Part shown: one piece after another, positions 34,640 to 43,892 of the stretch
How the letters are laid out: each line of letters begins with the position of its first letter
Numbering within the stretch: position 1 is the first letter of the stretch
Source of the DNA: Orychophragmus violaceus
Lineage: Eukaryota; Streptophyta; Magnoliopsida; Brassicales; Brassicaceae
Length of the DNA stretch: 64,000 nt
Direction of reading: 5' to 3'
Assembly: GCA_030180135.1 (NCBI GenBank)
Contig: CM058235.1
Span: forward strand, 16,950,720-17,014,719
Translations under genes and position numbers: made by a program
Notes under the pieces: generated by a model
The model's input: only the letters and a program-made list of their open reading frames with translations
The model's database searches: none
Told to the model about the DNA's origin: nothing

Positions 34640-35649
34640 GACCCGATCAAGAGATCTCCTCACTCGCTCGGCGTGGATATCAGGCCACTTCTGAATCCCG
34701 AAAGCGACAAGCTTTTTAAGGTCCTCGTAAAATCCTTGCTGAGGTGGAACAGAAATTGGATGATGACTGCAAGATTAAAAAATGAGTATGAGTTAGTCAA
34801 TAAAAAGGAACGAGCAAAAGAATGTAACGAGTACTACCATGATAGTGATTCTGACTCGTCATGTACTGCCTCTCCGGGTCGGGAACCGATGCCTTATTAA
34901 CTCGCACATAAAAGTACCGTTCCTGTTAGGCATCCGTTTTTAATGGCTTCTCGATAACGAGCTTGAGACCATATCGGCAGGGGAAACCTCAGGTGACTAT
35001 CCTTGAACCATAAATCGTATAGGCATATCCAGCCCTCCGAACAATACCAAGGCCTTTCGTCCTCTTCGGGTAGACAAAGTTCGAGCCTGGTAGCGCTAGC
35101 GCGAGAACAGTTGCTCACAATCAACTTCAAGTCATCCTCATCGCATGTCGTCTTCAGAACAACCCGAGGAGCCTGGGGCTTCGTCGGTTTCTTTAACTTA
35201 GCCAGGATTTTCTATGCCCTTCTCTTCCTCCGAGCAGACTTCTCGGACCTTGACATAACCGAGGGAAGAGAGGCGAGCAAGGCATTGTCGTGGTCATAGA
35301 TCTCACTCTTCACAAGGACCAGCCCCTGCGAAACCATCTCGTCCTCATAATCCGAATCAACATATATGAGAGAAGGAATCTGGATGCTCGGAAGACGACC
35401 AGGATTCGCCGAAGAGAAAGCTTGGTCAATATCCCCCGTATGCATCCCCGACCTCACCAAAAAGCTAGAAACTTCGCCTTGTGCACTCGGGGACCAACCA
35501 ATTATTTATGCTCGCTGAACAGACCTCACCAAGGAGTCAGTCTGTCCGACAGACGAACTAGAATGAGCCGAGTTCCCCTTCGATAGCCTCACCGAGTATA
35601 GATCATCATGCTCAGAAGTTGAACGAGAGTTCGAATCAACCCTCATTGC
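34640..35649 (-). pseudogene. Antisense Transposase_28-like ORF with large internal deletion
   Basis: The second exon is near 34650-34790. The main exon is in pieces: 35460-35212 (from SGMHTGDID to ARRKRRA) and 35130-34897 (LKLIVSNCSRASATRLE to PWYCSEGWICLYDLWFKDSH). The latter jumps from FPLP directly into a distal segment, so the MSLRF...EEI block is gone. Confidence 0.55.
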
Positions 35650-36060
35650 GAAAATATACAGCAAACAAGAACGTAGATAGAGAAAGCATAAATTCTAGAG
35701 AGAAGGGATAACCAAGCACCTGCGGAAGGAGAGAAATGAAGAATGGAGAGCATTGGGAGAAGTATTTATTATGGCGCATGAGTTTTTCGAGGAAGGCGCC
35801 ATCATTAAACCTAGACGACTCTTCAGCTTCTGGCGGTTTATAGGCATTTCATCATTACACCTAGGCGGCCATTCGACTTCTGGTGTTTTCTTCTAGAAGC
35901 ATGTTCACCTTTCCAAGGATCAAAACAACAACCAGAAAACGAGCATGCCCAAGTAGAACCGACCAAAGAACCACCGATCAGGTATCAACCCAACTAAAAC
36001 TAAGGCAATCCGCTGATTTCAGCAAAACTAAAGATCGACAAATTAAGGGACGGGGTTTAG

Positions 36061-36714
36061 TGTTATATATGGGTTTAGCACCCATCTACTTAGTCCGTCC
36101 CATACCTGCTCTCTGGACTTTAATCGGCCCAACAAACAAAATGGGCCCATGAACAAAAAAATCTCACACAAAGCATGCTCGGATCAAATCACACTTGCCG
36201 CGTTCGGCTCGGCTCGGCTCACACTTAACTTTTCAGCTTGGCTTAGCTCGCGGCCTTTGCTCGGCTCGGCTTAACTAATACGGCTCATTCGTCACGAGCT
36301 CGAAAAGGAGTCAACGGCTCGTACAAGAGGACGACTGTATTTACGATAAATAGACAACTTTACTATTCATTAATGTAACTTTTTGGAATTTGTGCACTTC
36401 ATTACTTTCTCTCTCTAGAAATTAAGCACATCTCGAATTGTAAGCAAGCTCGTCTCTTGACGACCTTGCACCATCATGTTCTTCTGACGACCTAAGTCTG
36501 CTTCTTAATAAAGATAAACCTTGACCCATAGATTTCACCTAACACGTTCATTCTAACCTGACAATACTAGCATCCAGACCTTTGTGACGAAATCGATTAT
36601 CACGATCACTGAATAAAAAGTTACAAAAAAAACTCTCTCAATTTCAGTTCAAAAATGTGTACAGCAGACTGTTTAGTTTGGTTGGCTGCCCATTTGTTTA
36701 ATCTATGTTTTACA
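36061..36714 (+). repeat. LTR of truncated Tat-like element
   Basis: TGTTATATATGGG...GTTTTACA. It shares diagnostic differences (AGTCCGTCCC, AAAAAAATCTCACAC, TTTACGATAAATAG in place of TATAAATAG) with the LTR at 13558, so these two form a subgroup. Confidence 0.55.
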
Positions 36715-37239
36715 AATTGAAAGATTTCTTTGTGAAACTTCCTCAATTGGGAAGGTTTAACTTAGCACCTCCCGAGCAGAAGCTTTTTTCTCTAGAGATA
36801 TCGTTCGGGGTTTAAACTCCAAGAAATATGCATTATGCTAAAATCTTCGAAATCCAATCTAAAAGCAAACGGTTCCACCGAGAAAGTTGGTTAGTCCAAG
36901 AAATCCGCTAACATATCAACTATAATTTTAAAATATATATCCACTTGAATCCTCATGGCATGTCTTTCCCGGAGGCATGACATAGTCCATAATAGCATAT
37001 ATATCTCAACGTGAAGCATCAAAAAGTTCGCCGGTGTCTTTGTAGTAATTCTATGCTCGTCCCATATTATGCCTATGGTATTATTCTAGTCCACTATATG
37101 ATTATAACCAATCCAAAAGATATCGATTTAGCATGTCAGGATTCAGATGTCCAAAGTGGATGTCTTTACTATTTTAGATATTCCTAATCGCCACCGGATG
37201 TTCTCTAACACTCGAATCCCTTTAGTTATATATATCGTT
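36715..37239. other. Duplicate of 14211-14745, no gene seen
   Basis: Runs parallel to 14220-14745 with few changes until TATATATCGTTG, where the two copies part and the segment with the EXO70 fragment begins. Confidence 0.55.
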
Positions 37240-37459
37240 GCAGAGTTACGAGAACGAACGGAGACGGATTCTGGATCGAGATACCGTCGATTTGACTTGA
37301 GAATTCTGTAAAACTCTTTAGCTAGATGATTCATGGAGTTCTTCATCAGATTCTCTGCTCGATCTAGCTTTGTCGATGCTGGATTCACTGAGACGAGCCT
37401 CACCATTCAAGAGTGTAAGCTAAATGATTCATCGGAGACGAAGAAGATGCAGATGCCAT
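37240..37459 (-). pseudogene. Captured fragment of an EXO70 exocyst subunit gene
   Basis: Minus-strand codons from about 37376 read DRAENLMKNSMNHLAKEFYR and then ILKSNRRYLDPESVSVRSRN. This is the signature of plant EXO70 proteins just before the variable linker (…RLEKEF..IL..N...LDPESVS.RSS). EXO70 is a tethering subunit of the exocyst, acting at the plasma membrane. Only about 55 residues remain. An upstream ATG (37459) opens MASASSSSPMNHLAYTLEW and then stops, so the fragment is frameshifted. The homology stops exactly at the left junction (37240), where copied intergenic sequence resumes. The fragment lies beside MULE-like terminal sequences, so capture by a Pack-MULE is plausible. Confidence 0.65.
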
Positions 37460-37544
37460 GGCTGATTTAGTAATTGTAATTGATCCAGGAAGACTTATTA
37501 ATAGGTGATATAATGAAATGCGTTTCATATATTACCGACGATGA

Positions 37545-37605
37545 ACAATAGCACAATGGTAAAGTTCTGTATACTCTTGCCTCATGTCTCGAGTTCGATC
37601 CACGG
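37545..37605 (+). other. tRNA-like sequence, possible SINE head
   Basis: An A-box match TAGCACAATGG (37549-37559) is followed 33 bases later by a B-box-like AGTTCGATCC (37592-37601), the spacing of an RNA polymerase III internal promoter. It does not fold as a normal tRNA that I can recognise and no SINE tail is evident. Confidence 0.35.
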
Positions 37606-37628
37606 CTGGATCGATTTTATATTTTTTT

Positions 37629-38087
37629 AAATAGAAAAACGACGTCGTTTTAATAATAATAAACGGTGACGTTAATGGTGTTTAATTTTCCGTTAAAAAA
37701 AGTTAACGGTGTGCTTTAATGGCAAGTCAACCTAAAGTTTGGGTTTTTAACAGAAGTCAATGAATTGTCTGGGGTTTTTTTTGCCACACAAAAAGTTGGT
37801 GTTTCAATTGACCATTCCTGCAAAGTTGGGGATTTTTATGGCAGAATTTTTTTAATAGAAAAACGACGTCGTTTTTCATTAACGATAATAATAAACGGTG
37901 AGGTTAATGGTGTTTAATTTTCCGTTAAAAAAAGTTAACGGTGTGCTTTAATGGCAAGTCAACCTAAAGTTTGGGTTTTTAACGGAAGTCAATGAATTGT
38001 CTAGTATTTTTTTGGCCACACAAAAAGTTGATATCTCAATTGGCCATTCCTGCAAAGTTGGTGATTTTTATAGCCGAATTCCCATTC
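37629..38087. repeat. Two direct repeats of about 220 bases, MULE terminal type
   Basis: 37629-37850 and 37853-38085 share AATAGAAAAACGACGTCGTT, CCGTTAAAAAAAGTTAACGG and CCATTCCTGCAAAGTTGG. The right copy ends GCCGAATTCCC, whose reverse complement GGGAATTCGGC resembles the GGGAAATCGGC and GGGAAAACGG tips of the MULEs at 15238 and 16431. It is probably a rearranged MULE end; no matching left inverted repeat was found. Confidence 0.5.
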
Positions 38088-38430
38088 TTTATTCTTAGTG
38101 GTTTAATAATAGTTTTATTTATTTATATCTGATTTGCATGGTGTCAACACATGTCTATGATTTCTGTATACATGTTCGTACTATTACTTGGAATCTTCGG
38201 AGTTCGGCCGGTTATGTTCAAGATGTACGTTCATGTTTATTTCCCTTTAGTTTCTGCTAGAACGACTGAAACAATTGCAATTGTTGAAAATAAGTTTGGT
38301 ACCAAAAGAAGAAGATGAAAGTTCGGACACAATAAAAAAATACCTGAGAAATTAGATGCTATCATTTATAAACTAAAAAGACATCAAACCAAATTTATAT
38401 GGATTGAAAACCAAATTGAATACTCTTAAA
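38088..38430. other. Duplicate of 14770-15000, no gene seen
   Basis: ATTCTTTATTCTTAGTGG to about 38310 matches the earlier locus with a short deletion near 38260. After 38310 nothing is recognisable. Confidence 0.5.
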
Positions 38431-38554
38431 CCACTAGTAAAAAAGTCTGTAAAGCCACGGAAATTCGATGGCCGTATGAAAAAATTAATCCATAGCTATG
38501 CAATAGAATAGCTACCATGAACTATTTTTTCGTAGCTATAGCTTTGTGACCATT
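38431..38554. repeat. Left part of a CACTA-like subterminal repeat zone, split by the chromovirus
   Basis: CACTAGTAAAAAAGTCTG resembles a CACTA terminus, followed by repeated TAGCTA and AGCCAC motifs. The zone continues after the chromovirus at 43893-44110 with the same motifs, so the chromovirus landed inside it. The last five bases (CCATT) are the target duplication. Confidence 0.35.
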
Positions 38555-38847
38555 TGATAAGACTCTGATTATAACTCTCTCTTTATTGATGTATAACGAT
38601 GAAACTGAATTGTAACAAACTACTTTGACCTCATAACGATCAAAGGGAGAGACTCATGTCGTCTACTCACTAGTCAATTACAAACAGCATAACCCTCTAG
38701 AAATGAGTATTACAAGTATTTATACTAATTACAACTTGTAATCCTATTGGTTAATACTCTCTTCAGTCCAACTCATCTTCCAGCAACACTCCTTCTGCTT
38801 CATTTCTTCTCTTCTTCCTTCTATAGTATACTCTTGAAGGCCTATCA
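38555..38847 (-). repeat. 3' LTR of chromovirus
   Basis: Identical in length to the right LTR. It also encodes the last 28 codons of pol (38763-38847). Confidence 0.9.
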
Positions 38848-41753
38848 ATACCCCCGGTACAAAGACTCAGCTTGTCCTCAAGCTTTGAATCTGGAAATTG
38901 ATGAACTGCATCAGTCATAAGCATCCACGATGTTTCATGTTCAGGTAATCCTCTCCATCTCAGCAACACTTCCAATCTTCCTTCTGCGTCATATCGAAAG
39001 TCCAACACTTCCTCTGGCTCTATCACCAGCTCATCCTCTGTTGACAGCATCGTTGGTAAAGGACTCACATCATGGTTATCACCCAACACCGGCTTTAATT
39101 GAGACACATGGAAGACATTATGAATATTTGAAGTCTCGGGAAGTTGTAATCGATATGCTGCACTTCCAATCTTAGCCAACACTTCAAAAGGTCCATAATA
39201 CCTTGCAGCCAGTTTCTGGCATAGTCGTTTGGATACTGTCATCTGCCTATACGGCCTTAATTTCAAGAAAACTGAATCACCAACTTCAAATTGCAAATCT
39301 CTTCTATGCTTATCAGCATTATTCTTCATAAGCTGTTGAGCATGTGTCAAATGGTCCTTGATATCATGAAGAACTGAATCACGCTCCACTAACTGAGCCT
39401 CCAAATCAAAGTTCTTTGTGGACCCTTGCTCATACGGTAGCAACAGAGGGGGATCTCTACCATAGACTACTTTAAAAGGTGAGCATTTCAAGGAAGTATG
39501 GAAACTGGTGTTGTAAGAGTACTCAGCCCACGGTAAGAACTTAAACCATTTCCTAGGATGTGTAGAAGCATAACACCTCAAGTAAGTCTCCACACACCTG
39601 TTGACTACCTCAGTCTGACCGTCAGATTGTGGGTGATAGGCTGTAGTGTGCTTGAGTTTGGTCCCAGCCACACGAAAGCATTCACGCCAAAAGTTGCTCA
39701 AAAATATCCTATCTCTGTCGGATACTATGGATTTTGGAAATCCATGAAGCTTAACCACTTCTCTCACAAATGTTTTAGCCACATCAGTCGCAGAGAAGGG
39801 GTGCTTCAGACCAATAAAGTGAGCATGTTTACTGAGACGGTCAACCACAACAAATATTACATTTACCCCACCTGAGACCGGAAGACCTTTGATAAAGTCC
39901 ATCGAAATATCTTCCCAAATCCTCTCCGGTATTGGTAGTGGTTGCAATAAACCAGCAGGACAGAGTGTTGAGTATTTGTGCGTTTGACACACTACACACT
40001 CAGAAACATATTTCTGAATGTCTCTGGACATCTTGAACCAGTAAAAAACTGCTTGAATTCTCTTCTTTGTCTTCAAGATTCCCATATGTCCACCTACCAA
40101 TCCCGAATGATGTTCCTGGATAATGAGAGGTATCATGGAAGACTGTCGAGGAATGACTAAGCGGTCTTTATAGCATAGTCTCCCATCAACCACCGTATAT
40201 CCTGCTTTTACGGATTCTCCTGCTAGAACTTTCTTCTTTAAATCTGCCAATTCAGTGTCCTCTTCTATCTCTTTAAACAGATCCTGAATGTGTAAGGACG
40301 TTGGAACCGTTAAAGCCAACAACATAGTTTTCAAGTCTGCTTCCTCGACACTGCCTTTTCTCGATAACCCGTCAGCTGCTGCATTCTCAACACCAGGTTT
40401 ATACAAAATATCAAAGTCGTATGGAAGCAGTTTTGTCAACCAACGTTGATAATCCAATGATACTTCTCTTTGCTCCAATAAGTATTTTAAACTTTTCTGA
40501 TCAGTCTTAACCACAAATCTTCTGCCCATAAGGTAATGTTTCCATTTCAAAATGGATAAGACAATCGCCATCAGCTCCCTTTCGTATATTGGTTTTAACT
40601 GCTCTTTCAATGTTAAACCGTGGCTAAAATACGCAATTGGTCTGCTATTCTGCATCAACACTGCGCCAAGACCAAACCCGGATGCATCAGATTCCACAAC
40701 AAATACTTCACTGAAATCAGGCAGGACCAATACAGGGGCAGTTATCATTGCTGTCTTCAGTGATTCAAATGCAGACTGAGCTGTATGAGACCATTCGAAA
40801 CTTTCTTTCTTCAGCAGTTCTGTTAATGGTCTCGCGATCGTCCCATAGTTTCTTACGAAGCGCCTATAATACCCAGTAAGACCAAGAAACCCTCTCAATT
40901 CTTTCACTGTTTTAGGGAATGGCCATTCCTGGACAGCTTTCGTCTTACTAGGGTCTGTCGCCACTCCTTCATTTGAGATGATATGGCCTAAGTATTCTAC
41001 TTTGCCCTGCCCAAAAGAGCACTTTTTCTGATTAGCAAAGAGCTTGTGTTTGATGAAAACATCCATCACGCTTTGCAAATGATGAACATGCTCTTGGACT
41101 GAAGAGCTGTAAACCAATATGTCATCAAAAAACACAAGGACAAACTTCCGAAGATAAGGTCTGAAGATCTCATTCATCAACGCTTGAAATGTAGCAGGAG
41201 CGTTCATGAGGCCAAATGGCATTACTAGGAATTCATAGTGGCCGTCATGGGTACGAAAAGCTTTCTTTTCAATATCAGAATCCATCATGCGGATTTGGTG
41301 GTAGCCTGAGCGTAAATCAAGCTTAGAAAACACTGCTGCGCCGTACAATTCATCCAACAGTTGGTCTATAAGCGGAATTGGAAACTTATCAGGGATTGTA
41401 ACTCTGTTTAGAGCTCGATAATCAACACAGAAACGAAAGCTCTTATCCTTCTTTTTCACTAGCAGTACAGGGCTAGAGAAAGGACTTCGACTTGACCGTA
41501 TTATCCCTGCTTTCAACATCTCCTTTACCATGGTCTCCATTACTTCCTTTTGAGCATGGGGGTACCTATAAGGTCGTACACTCACTGGACCACAGCCTGG
41601 AAGCAAGGTGATAGCATGCTCATGACCTCTCTTCGGTGGTAAGGTAGACGGCTCTGCAAAAATGCATTGGTTCTTTTCCAACACCTCTTGAATCTCTGAT
41701 GGCACGATAACCACTTGTTTCTGCGGTTTCTCCACATTGCTTAGTTCAGACAA
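38763..41753 (-). CDS. Chromovirus pol: reverse transcriptase, RNase H, integrase, chromodomain
   Basis: A 996-codon frame; the first codon given is a TTG, and the true frame continues upstream without shift to the TAA at 41775-41777. RT has SPVLLVKKKDKSFRFCVDYR (94-113) and the active-site FFDD (208-211). RNase H has SDASGFGLGAVL (355-366). The integrase zinc finger has HHS...H and CVVC (548-589); the catalytic core includes the DF near 619 and later VSDRDRIF and HTTAYHPQSDGQTE. The C-terminus carries a chromodomain-like segment (DFRYDAEGRLEVLLRWRGLP), which in this group guides integration to marked chromatin. It ends inside the 3' LTR. All core residues look intact, but without readthrough of the stop, or fusion, it has no start of its own. 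Confidence 0.9.
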   Translation of the reverse strand: MSELSNVEKPQKQVVIVPSEIQEVLEKNQCIFAEPSTLPPKRGHEHAITLLPGCGPVSVRPYRYPHAQKEVMETMVKEMLKAGIIRSSRSPFSSPVLLVKKKDKSFRFCVDYRALNRVTIPDKFPIPLIDQLLDELYGAAVFSKLDLRSGYHQIRMMDSDIEKKAFRTHDGHYEFLVMPFGLMNAPATFQALMNEIFRPYLRKFVLVFFDDILVYSSSVQEHVHHLQSVMDVFIKHKLFANQKKCSFGQGKVEYLGHIISNEGVATDPSKTKAVQEWPFPKTVKELRGFLGLTGYYRRFVRNYGTIARPLTELLKKESFEWSHTAQSAFESLKTAMITAPVLVLPDFSEVFVVESDASGFGLGAVLMQNSRPIAYFSHGLTLKEQLKPIYERELMAIVLSILKWKHYLMGRRFVVKTDQKSLKYLLEQREVSLDYQRWLTKLLPYDFDILYKPGVENAAADGLSRKGSVEEADLKTMLLALTVPTSLHIQDLFKEIEEDTELADLKKKVLAGESVKAGYTVVDGRLCYKDRLVIPRQSSMIPLIIQEHHSGLVGGHMGILKTKKRIQAVFYWFKMSRDIQKYVSECVVCQTHKYSTLCPAGLLQPLPIPERIWEDISMDFIKGLPVSGGVNVIFVVVDRLSKHAHFIGLKHPFSATDVAKTFVREVVKLHGFPKSIVSDRDRIFLSNFWRECFRVAGTKLKHTTAYHPQSDGQTEVVNRCVETYLRCYASTHPRKWFKFLPWAEYSYNTSFHTSLKCSPFKVVYGRDPPLLLPYEQGSTKNFDLEAQLVERDSVLHDIKDHLTHAQQLMKNNADKHRRDLQFEVGDSVFLKLRPYRQMTVSKRLCQKLAARYYGPFEVLAKIGSAAYRLQLPETSNIHNVFHVSQLKPVLGDNHDVSPLPTMLSTEDELVIEPEEVLDFRYDAEGRLEVLLRWRGLPEHETSWMLMTDAVHQFPDSKLEDKLSLCTGGIDRPSRVYYRRKKRRNEAEGVLLEDELD

Positions 41754-41774
41754 ACTCTGAGGAAAAGATGAGCC

Positions 41775-43490
41775 TTATCCAAATTGCAAAAACCTCAGGG
41801 CAGTGGACTTGTTATGCAAACGATGATCACCCTTAATTGTCACCCTCTGTTCATTCTTCATGAATGACAACTCATGAGCCTGCCAGTCTACTTCACACCT
41901 TCCCAACGTACGTAACCATTGAACTCCTAGGATCACATCAGCTGTACCCAATTCCAAAGCAATAAAGTCTGATGTAAAACTGAGATCTTGAATACTGAAC
42001 CTGACGTTTTTACAGATGCCCAAACCCTTCACGGCAATCCCTGTTCCCAGCAGGATATCCAGATTCGCTTGCTCACTCGGTTGGATATTCAAGTTTGCCA
42101 TCACAGCAGGAGCTATAAAATTGTGAGTAGCTCCGCTGTCTAAGAGAATCACTACCTCCATTTTGCCCATTTTTCCCCAAACTTTGGTTGTCGTAGGAGA
42201 TGACAAACCCAAGAAGGAGTTAAAAGACAATTCCATTAATTCTGTAGGATGAGTATACTCCTCAGATTCACCCAATTCTAACACCTCCATCATGTTTTCA
42301 TCCAAAACTTCAACGTTCATACCATTCACTACTGTCATTATCTGTAAAGCCGCATTAGCACAAACATGGCCTCTCATCCATTTGCCTTTACATTTAAAGC
42401 AAATTCCCTCCTTCCTCATCTTATCCAGTTCTGCATCCGAGTGATACTTCCTTGGTCTCATATTCTCTTTGGAGTTCACCAGTTTCTGATTGTTGGAATT
42501 CTGGCCACCATTGGTCTGTCTATCCACCCACCCTTTATCACTTGTTCCAGATGTATATCTCCTGTTATTATACACTGTTGTAGCAGACCATGGTTTAGAC
42601 TTGGTATCAGCACTCATAACTTTGCAGAATGCTGTAGTCTGCATCTTCATCACAGCTGTTTTATGATTCGTAAGTCCCTTTGGCTCCTTTATCTTAATAA
42701 CCTCTTTCATCTCAGGCTTCAGTCCATTATAGAACACTCTGATCAGATTCTTTTCATCCACACCCGATACTTGATTCACCAAAGATTCAAATTCATTCAC
42801 ATAATCCGCAATCTCACCTGTTTGTTGAATACAGAAAAGTCTCGTAGCAGGTTCGTCATCGATTGATCCCGCAAAACGATCCAACAATCTGTCTGTGAAC
42901 TGATCCCAGCTGATGAACGGATCGTTAGCCCACTCGCCGTTGAACCAATTCAACACAGCCCCTTCTAAACTCATCGAAACCAGTTCAAGCTTCTCTTGAT
43001 CATTGTAATTGCCAAAACGAAAGAAACGCTCCGCACGAGAAATCCAATCAAAAGGTAATCTACCCGAGAACACTGGTAATTCAATCTTGCGTAACAAATT
43101 CTCACGGTTCTCAAGAACATTCGATACTCTCCGATAACCTAATGGCACCTCAGTTTGCTCCGGTAAAGGTTTGGAATTTGTTACCTGTCTCGGCGGACTC
43201 GACGAACTCGCAATTCCCTTTCCACGCTCCGGATCTTTAAACGAGTTAGCCTCCAATCTTGCAAGAGTACTGCTAATCATCAATAACTGGCGCTCCAGAG
43301 TACCAATCTTGTGGTTCATCTCAGAATTGGAGTTCGCGATCGTCTTCTCCAAAGTTCCAATTCGTTCCGACGCATCCCGACTCGCTCTGGCCAGTTTATC
43401 GCAACCCACGCGCATGAATTCAACATCTTCATTCAATCTTCCCAAGGATTCTTCCGTCGAAAGCTCTATAACCGGTTCCATTGACCCCAT
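41775..43490 (-). CDS. Chromovirus gag and protease
   Basis: 571 codons from ATG at 43490, about 105 bases inside the 5' LTR border. A coiled-coil-like N-terminus is followed by a Retrotrans_gag domain (FSGRLPFDWISRAERFFRFG, 141-160), a zinc knuckle CFKCKGKWMRGHVC (364-377) and an aspartic protease with LLDSGATHNF (449-458). The frame ends in GGA TAA GGC and is in phase with pol. In related elements gag and pol are one uninterrupted frame, so the TAA is either a point mutation or a recoding site. Confidence 0.9.
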   Translation of the reverse strand: MGSMEPVIELSTEESLGRLNEDVEFMRVGCDKLARASRDASERIGTLEKTIANSNSEMNHKIGTLERQLLMISSTLARLEANSFKDPERGKGIASSSSPPRQVTNSKPLPEQTEVPLGYRRVSNVLENRENLLRKIELPVFSGRLPFDWISRAERFFRFGNYNDQEKLELVSMSLEGAVLNWFNGEWANDPFISWDQFTDRLLDRFAGSIDDEPATRLFCIQQTGEIADYVNEFESLVNQVSGVDEKNLIRVFYNGLKPEMKEVIKIKEPKGLTNHKTAVMKMQTTAFCKVMSADTKSKPWSATTVYNNRRYTSGTSDKGWVDRQTNGGQNSNNQKLVNSKENMRPRKYHSDAELDKMRKEGICFKCKGKWMRGHVCANAALQIMTVVNGMNVEVLDENMMEVLELGESEEYTHPTELMELSFNSFLGLSSPTTTKVWGKMGKMEVVILLDSGATHNFIAPAVMANLNIQPSEQANLDILLGTGIAVKGLGICKNVRFSIQDLSFTSDFIALELGTADVILGVQWLRTLGRCEVDWQAHELSFMKNEQRVTIKGDHRLHNKSTALRFLQFG

Positions 43491-43594
43491 CGCAAACCCT
43501 AATCTTTTCTTGTTTGATCAAGATCCGCGAAGCTTACGAAGAACAAAAGGAATCTGAAGTTCGCGATGTACGAAACTCTCTCACTGCACCAATT

Positions 43595-43887
43595 TGATAA
43601 GACTCTGATTATAACTCTCTCTTTATTGATGTATAACGATGAAACTGAATTGTAACAAACTACTTTGACCTCATAACGATCAAAGGGAGAGACTCATGTC
43701 GTCTACTCACTAGTCAATTACAAACAGCATAACCCTCTAGAAATGAGTATTACAAGTGTTTATACTAATTACAACTTGTAATCCTATTGGTTAATACTCT
43801 CTTCAGTCCAACTCATCTTCCAGCAACACTCCTTCTGCTTCATTTCTTCTCTTCTTCCTTCTATAGTATACTCTTGAAGGCCTATCA
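43595..43887 (-). repeat. 5' LTR of chromovirus
   Basis: TG...CA ends on the + strand (TGATAAGACTC to GGCCTATCA). Just inside it on the minus strand is AATTGGTGCAGTGAGAGAG, the probable primer binding region, whose tRNA I cannot assign. Confidence 0.85.
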
Positions 43888-43892
43888 CCATT

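Larger units (their letters stand above)
34531..36714 (+). mobile_element. Truncated Tat-like element, LTR variant without nested retroposon
   Basis: Internal part with both antisense exons, a tract AAATTAAGGGACGGGG (about 36040), and an LTR at 36061-36714. The flank continues uninterrupted past the retroposon target site (CGTTCGGGGTTTAAACTCC, about 36803), so it is a second empty site. Confidence 0.5.
38555..43887 (-). mobile_element. Ty3/gypsy chromovirus, nearly complete and young
   Basis: Both LTRs are 293 bases (38555-38847 and 43595-43887), with TGATA...ATCA ends and only one obvious difference (AAGTATTTA against AAGTGTTTA). They are flanked by CCATT on both sides (38550-38554, 43888-43892). 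On the minus strand a purine tract (CCGGGGGTAT) precedes the 3' LTR. The coding region is a single gag-protease-RT-RNase H-integrase-chromodomain frame split by one TAA. The small size (5.3 kb) and short LTRs suggest a Reina-type or related chromovirus clade; that placement is tentative. Confidence 0.9.

Noticed and set aside
37545..37605. Functional tRNA gene
   Set aside because: A and B boxes are present but no convincing cloverleaf or acceptor stem can be drawn.
42366..42866. 166-codon + strand frame, and similar + frames at 43171, 39558 and 38930
   Set aside because: They lie opposite the chromovirus gag and pol, whose domains are clear on the minus strand.
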